Shown here: positions 36,539-48,022 of the stretch, one piece after another
Layout of the letters: the number at the start of each line of letters is the position of its first letter
How positions within the stretch are numbered: position 1 is the first letter of the stretch
Source: Pseudomonas alloputida
GTDB taxonomy: Bacteria > Pseudomonadota > Gammaproteobacteria > Pseudomonadales > Pseudomonadaceae
NCBI RefSeq assembly: GCF_021283545.2
Contig: NZ_CP128540.1
Location: 1,399,501-1,463,500 of the forward strand
Direction: 5' to 3'
Length of the DNA stretch: 64,000 nt
Notes under the pieces: generated by a model
Seen by the model: the letters and a program-made list of their open reading frames with translations, nothing else
Told to the model about the DNA's origin: nothing
Databases searched by the model: none
Program-made: the position numbers and the translations under genes

Positions 36539-36542
<4 letters not shown>
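35925..36542 (+). CDS. ruvA: Holliday junction helicase subunit RuvA
   Basis: 205 residues from a GTG start ([12 protein letters not shown]). OB-fold N-terminus, two HhH motifs ([18 protein letters not shown] and [19 protein letters not shown]), and the C-terminal UBA-like domain III ([20 protein letters not shown]) that touches RuvB. Its TGA overlaps the GTG of ruvB. Confidence 0.96.
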
Positions 36543-37585
<1,043 letters not shown>

Positions 37586-37710
37586 CAGATCGAAAGCGAC
37601 TTTTTGTGGTCCTACCGCTGGCATGCCCCTGGTGCGCTGGCAATAAGACATTAATGAAGAAAAAACAGTTGCCACAGCGGATTGGCAAGCTGAGGAGTAA
37701 GCACTAGAGT

Positions 37711-38163
37711 ATGCGCGCGCAAAATCAGCTCGAACCGTTCGCACATCGGTGTCGCGTCTATTACGAAGATACCGATGCGGGCGGCGTGGTGTATTACGTC
37801 AACTACCTGAAATTCATGGAGCGCGCGCGCACCGAACGCCTGCGGCACCTGGGCTTTTCCCAGTCGCAACTGGCTGAAGACAACCTGCTGTTCGTGGTCC
37901 ATTCCAGCGAAGCGCGCTATCACGCGCCGGCGCGGCTGGATGACGAATTGCGGGTGACCGCGCAGGTCCTTGAACTCAATCGCGCCAGCTTGCGTTTCGT
38001 ACAGCAGGTCTGGCGGGAAAAGGATGAAACGCTGCTTTGCGAAGGGCAGTTCCTGGTGGCTGCCGTGCGCGCCGACACTTTCAAACCCCGAGCCCTACCC
38101 CCCCAGCTGCGCGACGCCTTTGCGGCGGACGGCTCGGGTAATCAATCGAATGCAGGAGAATAA
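37711..38163 (+). CDS. ybgC: Tol-Pal-associated acyl-CoA thioesterase YbgC
   Basis: 150 residues, hot-dog fold. The active-site block is [21 protein letters not shown] with the catalytic Asp in YEDTDAGG. It hydrolyses short acyl-CoA or acyl-ACP and is always the first gene of the tol-pal cluster. It ends 2 bp before the tolQ start. Confidence 0.94.
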   Translation: MRAQNQLEPFAHRCRVYYEDTDAGGVVYYVNYLKFMERARTERLRHLGFSQSQLAEDNLLFVVHSSEARYHAPARLDDELRVTAQVLELNRASLRFVQQVWREKDETLLCEGQFLVAAVRADTFKPRALPPQLRDAFAADGSGNQSNAGE

Positions 38164-38165
38164 GC

Positions 38166-38861
38166 GTGGAAGCTAACGTCGTCGACCATACCTCCATGTG
38201 GAGTCTGGTCAGCAATGCCAGCGTGGTGGTACAGCTGGTAATGCTGACCCTGGTGGCCGCCTCGGTCACCTCATGGATCATGATCTTCCAGCGCAGCACC
38301 ATGCTGCGCGCCGGTCGTCGTGCGCTGGATGCCTTCGAAGAGCGCTTCTGGTCGGGTATCGACCTGTCCAAGCTGTACCGCCAGGCAGGCAGCAACCCAG
38401 ACCCGGACTCCGGCGTAGAGCAGGTGTTCCGTGCCGGTTTCAAGGAGTTCTCGCGCCTGCGCCAGCAACCGGGTGTTGACCCGGACGCCGTCATGGAAGG
38501 TGTTGGCCGTGCCATGCGCGTGGCCATCTCGCGCGAGGAAGAAAAACTCGAGCAGAGCTTGCCGTTCCTGGCCACCGTTGGTTCGACCAGCCCGTACATC
38601 GGCCTGTTCGGCACCGTGTGGGGCATCATGAACTCCTTCCGCGGCCTGGCCAGCGCCCAGCAGGCCACCCTGGCTACCGTTGCTCCGGGCATCGCCGAAG
38701 CACTGATCGCTACCGCCATCGGCCTGTTCGCGGCAATCCCGGCTGTTATTGCCTACAACCGTTTCGCCGCGCGCAGTGAAGTACTGATCGGCCGTTACTA
38801 CACCTTCGCCGACGAGTTCCAGGCGATCCTGCACCGCAAAGTGCACACCAGCGAAGAGTAA
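38166..38861 (+). CDS. tolQ: Tol-Pal proton channel subunit TolQ
   Basis: 231 residues from a GTG with AGGAG 8 bases upstream. Three TM helices: about 18-40 (VVVQLVMLTLVAASVTSWIM), about 137-160 (GSTSPYIGLFGTVWGIM) and about 172-195 (GIAEALIATAIGLFAAIPAV), typical of TolQ/ExbB/MotA. With TolR it turns the proton motive force into TolA movement during division and outer-membrane constriction. Confidence 0.96.
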   Translation: MEANVVDHTSMWSLVSNASVVVQLVMLTLVAASVTSWIMIFQRSTMLRAGRRALDAFEERFWSGIDLSKLYRQAGSNPDPDSGVEQVFRAGFKEFSRLRQQPGVDPDAVMEGVGRAMRVAISREEEKLEQSLPFLATVGSTSPYIGLFGTVWGIMNSFRGLASAQQATLATVAPGIAEALIATAIGLFAAIPAVIAYNRFAARSEVLIGRYYTFADEFQAILHRKVHTSEE

Positions 38862-38875
38862 TCAGGTAGAAGCCC

Positions 38876-39328
38876 ATGGCCCGAGTTCGCCACAAACGCA
38901 AGCCCGTCGCCGAGATGAACGTGGTGCCCTACATCGACGTGATGCTGGTGCTGCTGGTCATCTTCATGGTGACGGCGCCCATGCTCAACCAGGGCGTGAA
39001 GGTCGACCTGCCCAAGGTTTCCAGCGAAGCCTTGCCGCAGGACAACAACGTCCAGATCCTCACCATCTCCATCAAGGCCGATAAAACCTATTACTGGAAC
39101 CTCGGCAGCGAAGTCGATACCGACAAGCAGATGGACAAAGCCATGACCTTGCCGGCCATGACCGACGCCGTGACCAAGATCATTGCTGCCGGCCGTGACC
39201 AGGGCAAGCAGACCCAGGTGTTCATTCGTGGCGACAAGGCTGTCGACTATGGCGCGGTCATGGGTGCCATGGGCGGGTTGCAGAAGGCCGGTGTCGGTAA
39301 CGTTGGCCTGATTACCGAGGCGCCCTGA
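38876..39328 (+). CDS. tolR: Tol-Pal system protein TolR
   Basis: 150 residues, ExbD-like. A single TM helix contains the proton-carrying Asp in PYIDVMLVLLVIFMVTAPML; the periplasmic domain includes VFIRGDKAVDYG. Its TGA overlaps the tolA ATG (TGATG). Confidence 0.96.
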   Translation: MARVRHKRKPVAEMNVVPYIDVMLVLLVIFMVTAPMLNQGVKVDLPKVSSEALPQDNNVQILTISIKADKTYYWNLGSEVDTDKQMDKAMTLPAMTDAVTKIIAAGRDQGKQTQVFIRGDKAVDYGAVMGAMGGLQKAGVGNVGLITEAP

Positions 39329-40446
39329 TGCAACAGCGAGAGCCATCCGCCTCGGAAAGCTACTTCTGGCCCAGTGTCTGGGCCATCGGCCTGCATGTGC
39401 TGGTGTTCGCCCTGCTGTTCGTCAGTTTTGCCATGACGCCGGAGCTGCCGCCTTCCAAGCCGATCGTTCAGGCTACCCTGTACCAGCTCAAGTCCAAGAG
39501 CCAGGCAACCACCCAGACCAATCAGAAGATTGCCGGGGAGGCGAAGAAAACCGCTTCGCGCCAGACCGAAGTCGAGCAGCTGGAACAGAAGAAGGTCGAG
39601 CAGGAGGCCGTGAAGGCCGCGGAACAAAAGAAAGCTGACGCCGCTCAAAAGGCCGAAGAGGCCCGCGAAGCCGCCGAGGCGAAAAAAGCCGAGGATGCTG
39701 CCAAGGCCGCTGAAGCCGCCAAGGCTGCCGAGGCCAAGAAAGCTGCCGAAGCCAAGAAGGCCGACGAGGCGAAGAAAGCTGCCGAGAAACAGCAGGCCGA
39801 CATCGCCAAGAAGAAGGCCGAGGACGAAGCCAAGAAAAAAGCCGAAGAAGAGGCCAAGAAAGCGGCCGCTGAAGAGGCGAAGAAGAAAGCCGCCGAGGAC
39901 GCCAAGAAAAAGGCAGCCGAAGAGGCCAAGAAGAAAGCAGCCGAGGACGCCAAGAAGAAAGCGGCGGCCGAGGACGCGAAGAAGAAGGCAGCTGAAGAGG
40001 CCAAGAAAAAGGCCGCTGCAGATGCCCAGAAGAAGAAGGCACAGGAAGCGGCCCGCAAGGCGGCAGAAGACAAGAAAGCCCAGGCACTGGCCGAGCTGTT
40101 GTCCGATACCACCGAGCGGCAGCAGGCGCTGGCCGACGAGCAGGGTGACCAGGTGGCCGGCGACTTCGACGACCTGATCCGCATGCGCGCGGCCGAGGGC
40201 TGGGCACGTCCGCCTTCCGCGCGCAAGGGCATGACGGTGGTCCTGCAGATCAACATGTTGCCGGACGGTACCATCACCAATGTCAGCGTGGCCCGGTCCA
40301 GTGGTGACGGCCCGTATGACAGTTCGGCGGTGGCTGCGGTGAAGAACATTGGTCGTTTGACCGAGATGCAGGGTATGAAGCCGAGCGATTTCAACCAATA
40401 TCGTTCGTTCAAGATGACATTTACACCTGAGGATCTAGCGTTGTGA
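39328..40446 (+). CDS. tolA: Tol-Pal system protein TolA
   Basis: 372 residues: TM anchor about 13-33 ([20 protein letters not shown]), a very long Ala/Lys/Glu helix (about 60-250, repeats such as [16 protein letters not shown]), and a compact C-terminal domain ([20 protein letters not shown]) that binds TolB/Pal. The repetitive middle spans the periplasm. It overlaps tolB by 4 bp. Confidence 0.96.
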   Translation: MQQREPSASESYFWPSVWAIGLHVLVFALLFVSFAMTPELPPSKPIVQATLYQLKSKSQATTQTNQKIAGEAKKTASRQTEVEQLEQKKVEQEAVKAAEQKKADAAQKAEEAREAAEAKKAEDAAKAAEAAKAAEAKKAAEAKKADEAKKAAEKQQADIAKKKAEDEAKKKAEEEAKKAAAEEAKKKAAEDAKKKAAEEAKKKAAEDAKKKAAAEDAKKKAAEEAKKKAAADAQKKKAQEAARKAAEDKKAQALAELLSDTTERQQALADEQGDQVAGDFDDLIRMRAAEGWARPPSARKGMTVVLQINMLPDGTITNVSVARSSGDGPYDSSAVAAVKNIGRLTEMQGMKPSDFNQYRSFKMTFTPEDLAL

Positions 40447-41744
40447 TTAAACGTCTGAGAGGACTGCTGGTCATGCTCTGCTGCGTGGCAGGCATGGCGG
40501 TGGCAGAAGAAAAGAACATCCTGGTTACCAGCGGCAGCGACCGGGCCACGCCCATCGCGGTAGTGCCGTTCGGTCTGCAGGGCGGTAGCGTGTTGCCTGA
40601 AGACATCGCCGACATCATCGGCAACGACCTGCGCAACTCTGGCTATTACTCGCCAATTCCGCGGCAGAACATGATCAGCCAGCCGTCGCAGGCCAGCGAA
40701 GTGATCTTCCGTGATTGGAAAGCGCTGGGTGCACAGTACGTGATGGTCGGCAGCATCGTGCCGTCGGGCGGTCGCCTGCAGGTGCAGTACGCGCTGTTCA
40801 ACGTCGCCACCGAGCAGCAAGTGCTGACCGGCAGCGTGGCGGGCAGCACCGACCAGTTGCGCGACATGGCGCACTACATTGCCGACCAGTCGTTCGAGAA
40901 GCTCACCGGCATCAAGGGCGCGTTCTCTACGCGCATGCTGTACGTGACGGCCGAGCGTTTCTCCACCAATAACACCCGCTACACCCTCCAGCGTTCGGAC
41001 TACGACGGTGCGCGTGCGGTGACCCTGCTGCAATCGCGTGAGCCGATCCTGTCGCCGCGCTTTGCGCCAGATGGCAAACGTATCGCCTACGTTTCGTTCG
41101 AGCAGAAGCGCCCACGTATCTTCGTGCAGAACATCGATACTGGCCGCCGCGAGCAGGTGACCAACTTCGAAGGCCTGAACGGTGCGCCAGCCTGGTCGCC
41201 GGACGGTTCGCGCCTGGCGTTCGTACTGTCCAAGGACGGCAACCCGGACATCTACGTGATGAACGTGGCCTCGCGCCAGATCAGCCGTGTTACTGCAGGC
41301 CCGGGTATCAATACCGAGCCGTTCTGGGGTAAAGATGGCAACACCCTCTACTTCACTTCCGACCGTGGCGGCAAACCGCAGATCTATAAACAGTCGGTCA
41401 GTGGTGGTGGTGCCGAGCGCGTAACGTTCGTAGGTAACTACAACGCCAACCCGAAACTTTCGGCGGACGAAAAGACCCTGGTAATGATTCATCGCCAACA
41501 GGGCTTTACCAACTTCAAAGTGGCGGCACAGGACTTGCAACGCGGAAGTGTAAAGATTCTGTCTGAAACAAGTCTTGATGAGTCTCCCACTGTTGCGCCA
41601 AACGGCACCATGCTAATCTACGCCACCCGCCAGCAGGGCCGGGGAGTCTTGATGCTCGTGTCGCTGAACGGCCGCGTGAGGCTCTCACTTCCTACCGCTC
41701 AAGGCGAAGTCAGAGAACCGTCCTGGTCCCCTTACCTGAACTGA
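40443..41744 (+). CDS. tolB: Tol-Pal system beta-propeller protein TolB
   Basis: 433 residues from a GTG overlapping the tolA stop. Signal peptide to about AVAEEK, an N-terminal D1 domain (about 30-165) and a six-bladed propeller (repeats like [50 protein letters not shown]). It cycles between Pal and TolA in the periplasm. Confidence 0.96.
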   Translation: MIKRLRGLLVMLCCVAGMAVAEEKNILVTSGSDRATPIAVVPFGLQGGSVLPEDIADIIGNDLRNSGYYSPIPRQNMISQPSQASEVIFRDWKALGAQYVMVGSIVPSGGRLQVQYALFNVATEQQVLTGSVAGSTDQLRDMAHYIADQSFEKLTGIKGAFSTRMLYVTAERFSTNNTRYTLQRSDYDGARAVTLLQSREPILSPRFAPDGKRIAYVSFEQKRPRIFVQNIDTGRREQVTNFEGLNGAPAWSPDGSRLAFVLSKDGNPDIYVMNVASRQISRVTAGPGINTEPFWGKDGNTLYFTSDRGGKPQIYKQSVSGGGAERVTFVGNYNANPKLSADEKTLVMIHRQQGFTNFKVAAQDLQRGSVKILSETSLDESPTVAPNGTMLIYATRQQGRGVLMLVSLNGRVRLSLPTAQGEVREPSWSPYLN

Positions 41745-41798
41745 TTGCGGCGTAATACATTTTGCTTAACACACTGGGGTTTCATTAGGAGTTTCACG

Positions 41799-42299
41799 AT
41801 GGAAATGCTGAAGTTTGGTAAATTTGCTGCGCTGGCTCTGGCCATGGCCGTAGCTGTAGGTTGCTCCTCGAAGGGCGGTGATAACGCAGGCGAAGGCGCT
41901 GCTGTAGACCCTAACGCTGGCTACGGTGCCAACACTGGCGCTGTTGACGGCTCCCTGAGCGAAGAAGCCGCCCTGCGCGCAATCACCACCTTCTACTTCG
42001 AATACGACAGCTCGGACCTGAAGCCAGAAGCCATGCGCGCTCTGGACGTTCACGCCAAGGACCTGAAAGCCAACGGCAACCGTGTTGTTCTGGAAGGTAA
42101 CACCGACGAGCGCGGCACCCGCGAGTACAACATGGCTCTGGGTGAGCGTCGTGCGAAAGCCGTTCAGCGCTACCTGGTTCTGCAGGGCGTTTCCCCTGCT
42201 CAGCTGGAACTGGTTTCCTACGGCGAAGAGCGTCCAGTTGCTACCGGCAACGACGAGCAGTCCTGGGCTCAGAACCGTCGCGTAGAACTGCGTAAGTAA
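41799..42299 (+). CDS. pal: Peptidoglycan-associated lipoprotein Pal (OprL)
   Basis: 166 residues. Lipobox [10 protein letters not shown]; the OmpA-like domain from about 60 includes [20 protein letters not shown] and [20 protein letters not shown], the peptidoglycan-binding motif. AGGAG 7 bases before the ATG; strong codon bias fits an abundant protein. Anchors the outer membrane to peptidoglycan. Confidence 0.97.
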
Positions 42300-42305
42300 G
42301 TTCTT

Positions 42306-43112
42306 ATGCGTATGTGCCGCCGTGTAGTAACCGTCCTCGCACTCAGCCTGCCGCTTGCGGCCTGGGCTGAGGTCCCTGTAGTAGATGACAACGCAGGCAG
42401 CTATCCGCCTGCGGGTTATGGCACGAGCGGCGCCTATGCCGGGTCAGGGGCTTCGGCCCCTGCCTCTGCACAGGGCCAGCTGTTCATGCAGCTGCAACAG
42501 ATGCAGGATCAGCTTTCCCGCCAGCAAGGCATCATCGAAGAGCTGCAAAACGATGTGTCCCGCATGAAGCAGGAAAACCTGGAGCGTTACCAGGACCTGG
42601 ACCGTCGCATCAACAGTGGCGCTGCGCCTGCCGCAACCCCTGACAATTCCTCCGGTGGTGGCGCGTCCAATGCCGCCCCCGATGCCGCAGCAGGTGCTGC
42701 TGCGCAACAACCGGCCGGCAGTAGCCAGCCCGGTGATCCGGCGAAAGAGAAGCTCTATTACGACGCAGCTTTCGACCTGATCAAACAGAAAGACTTCGAC
42801 AAGGCCAGCCAGGCGTTCAACGCCTTCCTGCGCAAGTACCCCAACAGCCAGTACGCCGGTAATGCCCAATACTGGTTGGGTGAAGTGAACCTGGCCAAGG
42901 GTGACCTGCAAGGCGCCAGCCAGGCCTTTGCCCAGGTCAGCCAAAAGTACCCGAAGCACAGCAAGGTGCCAGATTCGCTGTACAAACTGGCTGATGTCGA
43001 GCGCCGTATGGGCCATACCGACAAGGTAAAAGGCATCCTTCAGCAGGTCGTGACCCAGTACCCCGGCACCTCTGCCGCTCAACTGGCCCAGCGTGACCTG
43101 CAGAAGCTCTAG
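42306..43112 (+). CDS. cpoB: Cell division coordinator CpoB (YbgF)
   Basis: 268 residues. Signal peptide (VVTVLALSLPLAAWA), an N-terminal coiled coil (about 58-105: LFMQLQQMQDQLSRQQGIIE) that trimerises, an Ala/Pro linker, then TPR repeats (about 145-268: YYDAAFDLIKQKDFDKASQA). Coordinates Tol-Pal with PBP1B. Last gene of the tol-pal run, 6 bp after pal. Confidence 0.95.
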   Translation: MRMCRRVVTVLALSLPLAAWAEVPVVDDNAGSYPPAGYGTSGAYAGSGASAPASAQGQLFMQLQQMQDQLSRQQGIIEELQNDVSRMKQENLERYQDLDRRINSGAAPAATPDNSSGGGASNAAPDAAAGAAAQQPAGSSQPGDPAKEKLYYDAAFDLIKQKDFDKASQAFNAFLRKYPNSQYAGNAQYWLGEVNLAKGDLQGASQAFAQVSQKYPKHSKVPDSLYKLADVERRMGHTDKVKGILQQVVTQYPGTSAAQLAQRDLQKL

Positions 43113-43137
43113 GCGTTGTCGCTGTACCGCTCGAAAG

Positions 43138-43164
43138 AAACCCGCGCCAGTCGCGGGTTTTTTC
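43138..43164 (+). terminator. Terminator of the tol-pal-cpoB operon
   Basis: AAACCCGCG-ccagt-CGCGGGTTTTTT, 25 bp after the cpoB stop. Confidence 0.93.
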
Positions 43165-43280
43165 GTTAGAATCACTGCCCTTTTTTCGTAAACACGCTGC
43201 TGCGGATAACGCTATGTCGAGTCCGCGACAGTGCCTGACGGAGGCGGACAGCCTGTTTAGCTGTCACGCCCGTGGCGAGC

Positions 43281-43928
43281 ATGCAAGACACATTACGCAT
43301 CACCGAAGTCTTTTACTCTTTGCAGGGTGAGACGCGAACGGCCGGGCTGCCCACGGTATTTGTGCGCCTCACCGGTTGCCCCCTGCGTTGCCAGTACTGC
43401 GACAGTGCCTATGCCTTCAGTGGCGGTACCGTACGCACCCTTGATTCGATCCTCGAACAAGTGGCCGGCTTCAAACCGCGCTACGTCTGTGTCACCGGTG
43501 GCGAACCACTGGCCCAGCCCAACGCCTTGCCGTTGCTGCAGCGGCTGTGTGATGCCGGTTACGAGGTGTCGCTGGAGACCAGCGGCGCGCTGGATATTGC
43601 CGGCACCGACACTCGCGTCAGCCGTGTGGTCGACCTGAAAACCCCAGGCTCCGAAGAGTCGCACCGTAACCGCTACGAGAACATCGAGCAGCTGACACGC
43701 AACGACCAGGTCAAGTTCGTCATCTGTTCCCGCGAGGATTATGACTGGGCGGTATCCAAGCTGATCCAGTACAACCTGGCCGAGCGTGCCGGTGAGGTGT
43801 TGTTCTCACCCAGCCATCATCAGGTGAACGCCAGTGACCTGGCTGACTGGATCGTTGCTGACAACCTGCCTGTACGCTTCCAACTGCAGCTGCACAAGTT
43901 GCTGTGGAACGACGAGCCCGGACGTTGA
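43281..43928 (+). CDS. queE: 7-carboxy-7-deazaguanine synthase QueE
   Basis: 215 residues from the ATG at 43281 (a GTG three codons earlier is also possible). Radical-SAM enzyme of queuosine synthesis: substrate loop [20 protein letters not shown], cluster motif [16 protein letters not shown] (CxxxCxxC), and SAM motif [11 protein letters not shown]. queC follows, and the two act in series on the preQ0 pathway. No preQ1 riboswitch was seen in the leader. Confidence 0.94.
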   Translation: MQDTLRITEVFYSLQGETRTAGLPTVFVRLTGCPLRCQYCDSAYAFSGGTVRTLDSILEQVAGFKPRYVCVTGGEPLAQPNALPLLQRLCDAGYEVSLETSGALDIAGTDTRVSRVVDLKTPGSEESHRNRYENIEQLTRNDQVKFVICSREDYDWAVSKLIQYNLAERAGEVLFSPSHHQVNASDLADWIVADNLPVRFQLQLHKLLWNDEPGR

Positions 43929-43945
43929 TTGAGGAGCACGTACAC

Positions 43946-44620
43946 ATGACAGAAAAACGCGCAGTAATCCTGTTGTCCGGCGGCCTGGATTCGGCCACCG
44001 TGGTTGCCATGGCCAAGGCCGAAGGCTACAGCTGCTACACCATGAGCTTCGACTACGGCCAGCGTCATCGTGCCGAGCTGAACGCCGCTGCCCGCGTGGC
44101 CCGCGACCTGGGTGTGGTCGAGCACAAGGTGATTGGGCTGAACCTCGACGGCATCGGCGGTTCTGCATTGACCGACAGCAGCATCGACGTGCCGGAAGCC
44201 CCGGGTGAAGGCATTCCGGTCACTTATGTGCCGGCGCGCAACACCGTGTTCCTTTCGCTGGCCCTGGGTTGGGCCGAAGTACTGGAAGCGCGCGACATCT
44301 TCATTGGCGTCAACGCCGTGGATTACTCCGGCTACCCGGATTGCCGACCCGAGTTCGTCGAGGCCTTCGAGCGCATGGCCAACCTGGCGACCAAGGCTGG
44401 CGTAGAAGGGCAGGGCTTCCGCATCCAGGCGCCGCTGCAGAACATGAGCAAGGCGCAGATCGTGCAGGCCGGTATGGCCCGTGGCGTGGACTACAGCCTG
44501 ACCGTTTCCTGCTACCAGGCCGACGATGACGGCCGCGCCTGTGGCAAATGCGACAGCTGCCGCCTGCGCGCCGATGGTTTCAAGGCCGCCGGTATCGAAG
44601 ATCCGACTCGGTATTTTTGA
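43946..44620 (+). CDS. queC: 7-cyano-7-deazaguanine synthase QueC
   Basis: 224 residues. PP-loop ATPase ([20 protein letters not shown]) converting CDG to preQ0; C-terminal zinc site [24 protein letters not shown] lies 9 bases upstream of 43946; it starts 17 bp after queE. Confidence 0.96.
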   Translation: MTEKRAVILLSGGLDSATVVAMAKAEGYSCYTMSFDYGQRHRAELNAAARVARDLGVVEHKVIGLNLDGIGGSALTDSSIDVPEAPGEGIPVTYVPARNTVFLSLALGWAEVLEARDIFIGVNAVDYSGYPDCRPEFVEAFERMANLATKAGVEGQGFRIQAPLQNMSKAQIVQAGMARGVDYSLTVSCYQADDDGRACGKCDSCRLRADGFKAAGIEDPTRYF

Positions 44621-44638
44621 AAAAATCGTGATGGGGTG

Positions 44639-44666
44639 TTGAATTCTCGTTAGAAATCAGTATTAT
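44639..44666 (+). promoter_or_regulatory. Promoter of tRNA-Lys
   Basis: TTGAAT (44639-44644), 16-bp spacer, TATTAT (44661-44666); the mature tRNA begins 14 bp later. Confidence 0.8.
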
Positions 44667-44680
44667 ACGCGCCATCAAAT

Positions 44681-44756
44681 GGGTCGTTAGCTCAGTTGGT
44701 AGAGCAGTTGGCTTTTAACCAATTGGTCGTAGGTTCGAATCCTACACGACCCACCA
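44681..44756 (+). tRNA. tRNA-Lys (TTT)
   Basis: 76 nt from GGGTCGTTAGCTCAGTTGG to the encoded CCA. Acceptor GGGTCGT/ACGACCC, anticodon loop GCTTTTAAC with TTT, T-arm GGTTCGAATCC. Confidence 0.97.
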
Positions 44757-44769
44757 TACGCAGTACGTG

Positions 44770-44803
44770 AAAGCCCGCTACCAGAAATGGTCGCGGGCTT
44801 TTT
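44770..44803 (+). terminator. Terminator of tRNA-Lys
   Basis: AAAGCCCGC with inner ACCA/TGGT pairing and GCGGGCTTTTT. Confidence 0.9.
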
Positions 44804-44849
44804 CGTTTGCGCTACGGGTTTCGGAAAAAGGGCGCAGAGCGCCCACCAA

Positions 44850-45809
44850 TTACTCGGCCCATTCCGGGTCGCCAGTGAACACCACTGTCAGCCAGCGGTC
44901 CGGCCCTTCTCCGCCTACCGCGTCGCCAATCTCGTTGCGCCAGGCATCCCATTCATCGATGGTCTTCGCCGCCATGGTTTTGGGCACGATGAAATACAGC
45001 TCGATCTCCCGCGAACGCCCGACCTTGGCGACATAGGCGCGGTAAGATTGCAGGCCATGGCGGGCGACGAAGGCCTTGGCCACCTCATCTACGTGCAGCT
45101 TGAGGTCGCCAGGGGTGACCAGGAAGATTTCAGACAGCGCCTGACGCACCACCGACATCGGCAACGGCACGATCACCAGGCACACCAGCGCCAGCACCGC
45201 CGGGTCAATATAGGGTGATACCCATTCCAGCGCAGTGCCCTGCACGGCATAACCAAAACAGAAGGCAATCAGCAGTGCGGCAGTGATGCTGGCCGACATC
45301 ACCCAGCCCTTGACGTCCATGCGCACGAAGTCTGACTTCAGTTTGCGGTTGGCGCGGGCCTCGATGACGGCGATGGTCACACAGGTGATCACCGTCAGCG
45401 CCGCGTAGACCATGGCAATGCCGAACTCCAGGTGGCGCCCGCCTTGCAGCAGGCTGCTGACGGCGTTGATCAGCGCGTAGATGGCCACGCCGCCGAGCAG
45501 AATGCCGTTGAGTGCCAGTACCATGGGCTCCAGGTGCCAGAAACCCATGGTGAAGCGCTCGCGCAGCTTGCGCGACATCTGCACGCTGGTGGTGTGCGAA
45601 GTGATCAGCTTGACCACCACCAGCGACAGCCCGCTCATGCTGGCGTCGACCAGCGAGTATACGCCGTCGAAGACGATGGAAAACGAGCCGGAGGCAAGGC
45701 CGAAGGCGATGCCGATGGTGGCGATGAACAGGGTGGCGGCGATCGAGGTGCGTAAAAGCCCTTGTTCGCTGGTGATGTCGAAGAAAGTGGATCGGGTTGG
45801 ATTAGGCAT
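44850..45809 (-). CDS. Cation diffusion facilitator family transporter
   Basis: 319 residues, six TM helices. The first two include the metal-site layout FDGVYSLVDASMSG (D-x3 spacing of CDF site A is partly altered, with Asp/Ser) and the third block GFWHLEPMVLALNG. The C-terminal cytosolic domain begins about 215. Metal unknown (Zn, Fe or Mn possible). Read leftward, opposite to tRNA-Lys. Confidence 0.87.
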   Translation of the reverse strand: MPNPTRSTFFDITSEQGLLRTSIAATLFIATIGIAFGLASGSFSIVFDGVYSLVDASMSGLSLVVVKLITSHTTSVQMSRKLRERFTMGFWHLEPMVLALNGILLGGVAIYALINAVSSLLQGGRHLEFGIAMVYAALTVITCVTIAVIEARANRKLKSDFVRMDVKGWVMSASITAALLIAFCFGYAVQGTALEWVSPYIDPAVLALVCLVIVPLPMSVVRQALSEIFLVTPGDLKLHVDEVAKAFVARHGLQSYRAYVAKVGRSREIELYFIVPKTMAAKTIDEWDAWRNEIGDAVGGEGPDRWLTVVFTGDPEWAE

Positions 45810-45841
45810 AAGTTGTGCTCAAGAATAACGATGGTGCGGTG

Positions 45842-45889
45842 CCTGTCAGGGCCTCTTCGCGGGCGTGCCCGCGAAGAGGCCCTGACAGG
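45842..45889. repeat. REP-derived perfect hairpin
   Basis: CCTGTCAGGGCCTCTTCGCG plus GGC pairs exactly with its complement over 23 bp around a 2-nt apex (GT). It touches the stop codon of the chemoreceptor gene and would act as a very stable 3' end for that mRNA. Confidence 0.88.
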
Positions 45890-47956
45890 CTAGACGCGAA
45901 ACTGCTCCATCAGCGCCTGCTGCTGGTTGGCCAGCCGGTTCAGGGCTTGGCTGATGCGTGCCGATTCATCGGCCTGCCCAGCCAGTGATTCTGTCACGTC
46001 TCGAATGCCGGCCACGTTACGGTTCACTTCCTCGGCCACCGCACTCTGCTCTTCCGCCGCCGAGGCTATCTGCAAGTTCATGTCGCTGATCACCGCCACG
46101 GCCTCGCCAATACGCTGCAGTGCCGGTAGTGCCTGCTCCATGCGTGCGGCGCTGTCCTGGGCCTGGCGTTGGCCTGCATGCATGGCCCCGACCACGTCCT
46201 GGGTGCCTTGCTGAAGGCCTTCGATGACCTGGCGAATTTCCTCCACCGAAACCTGCGTGCGCTGGGCCAGGCCGCGCACCTCATCGGCAACCACGGCGAA
46301 GCCACGCCCGGCTTCGCCTGCGCGGGCCGCTTCGATGGCGGCATTCAGTGCCAGCAGGTTGGTTTGTTCGGCAATGGTGCGGATCACTTCAAGCACCGAG
46401 CCGATTTGCCCGCTGCGGTCTTCCAGTGCGCGTGCCTCGTCCATGGCAGTGTTCATGCCGGCGGCCAGGCGGTCGATGCCCTGGCGCGTGCTGTCCACCA
46501 GTTGCAACCCTTCCTGGCTGGCCTGATCCGCGGCGCGTGCGGCCTGGGCCGCCTGCGATGCGTTGTGGGCGACATCCAGGGCGGTGGCGCTCATTTCGTT
46601 GGCAGCTGTAGCCACCTGTTCGATTTCGCGATGCTGTTGCTGCATGCCGTCGCTGGTCTGGCTGGCAATGGCGGCCGATTGGTCGGCGGTATTGCGGGCC
46701 TCCTGCAGCGAGCCTTTGACCTGGGCAATGACCGGTTGCAACTTGTCGAGGAAACGGTTGAACCAGCCGGTGAGCTGGCCCAGTTCATCCTGGTGGGCGT
46801 AGTCCAGGCGACGGGTAAGGTCGCCTTCGCCACTGGCAATGTCTTCCAGGCGTGCAGCCACGGCCAGGATTGGCCGGGTAACGCCGCGCGCGGTCAGCCA
46901 CACCAGCAGCAAACCGGCGATAGCCGTGCCAAGGCCTATCAGCAGGCTGGTGAGGTTGGCGTTCTGGTTATGGGCATCAAGGCGCTGGTTGAGGGCGACA
47001 GCAGGGGCCTGCAGCACGCTTTCCGGCAGTTCCAGCACTACCTGCCACGGGGCTGTGTCAGGGATTGGCGTGAAGGGGTGGGCCACGCGCAGCAGGCCGT
47101 CGGCTACCGACTTGTCCATGGGCTTGCCGAGCACGCTGTCGTCGCGACTGTTGCCGGCCAGCAGGCCGGCGGCGGTGGCGATGCTCACCTGGCCCTGGCC
47201 GTCGAACAGATCGCGGCGGCCGTTCACGCTCAGTTGCTGCAGGTTGGCCAGGCCGATGTCCAGGCCGACCACGCCGACTACCTTGCCGTGTTCCAGCAAG
47301 GGCAGAGCGATGCTGGTCATCAGCACCTGACGGCCGTTGACCTCGTCGAGGTACGGTTCGAGCATGCAGGTCCTGGCGGTGTCCTGCGGGCAGGTCAGCC
47401 AGCGGTTCTTCGCCGCGCCGTTGCTGCCGATGCTGGTGTCGCCGAGCATCGTTTCCGGCATGGCTTCAAGTTCCAGGGTGCCGGGGCTTGGTTGGGACCA
47501 GTACAGCGAGAAACGCCCGCTCTCATTGCTGCCCATGGCGTCCTGGCCGAGGTAGTGGCTGTCCTGCTGGTCCAGGGCATTGGGTTGGAACACCAGGTAC
47601 AGGCCAATCACATCCGGGTTGCCGGCCAGGCTGGCACGCGCCTGGCGGGTCAGTTCGGCGCGCAGGTCGCTACCACCACGGTCCTTCAGCACCTGTACCA
47701 GGCGGGCAAAGCCATTGCCGTACTGGTAGGCGTCCATGAAGTAGCGCTGGATACGCAAGGCCTGGGTTTCGGCGTGGGCCTGCAGGCGCTGGCGGGCGCT
47801 GTCTTCGAGCATGGCAGTGTTGGCCTGGTTGACCAGGGCGGCGCTGCGATGGGCCTGGGTCAGCGAAGTGGCGACCAGCAAGGCGACAATGGCCAGCAGG
47901 CACAGGCCGGCGAGGAGTGTGATCTTCCACTGGATGGAGAGGCGACGCAGCGGCAT
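45890..47956 (-). CDS. Methyl-accepting chemotaxis protein (double-Cache)
   Basis: 688 residues: TM1 ([20 protein letters not shown]), a large periplasmic sensor (about 35-340) with dCache features ([29 protein letters not shown]), TM2 ([20 protein letters not shown]), HAMP ([20 protein letters not shown]), and a cytoplasmic signalling hairpin with the conserved tip [20 protein letters not shown]. Ligand unknown; an adjacent amino-acid permease hints at amino acids or amines. No CheR-tether pentapeptide at the end. Confidence 0.95.
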
Positions 47957-47982
47957 GGGGGCTTTCCTTTTCGAACAAATGC

Positions 47983-48008
47983 AACGCCCGCGATCAGGCG
48001 CGGGCGTT
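47983..48008 (-). terminator. Terminator of the permease gene
   Basis: AACGCCCGCG-atcagg-CGCGGGCGTT, just after the permease stop on the minus strand, ending in TT. Confidence 0.8.
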
Positions 48009-48022
48009 GTTGGCAGCGTGGG

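Noticed and set aside
39645..41540. Antisense frame over tolA/tolB with Ala/Phe-rich repeats
   Set aside because: Mirror image of the TolA Ala/Lys helix; not a gene.
43165..43281. preQ1 riboswitch before queE
   Set aside because: No preQ1-I stem-loop with the A-rich tail or Shine-Dalgarno pairing could be found in the leader.
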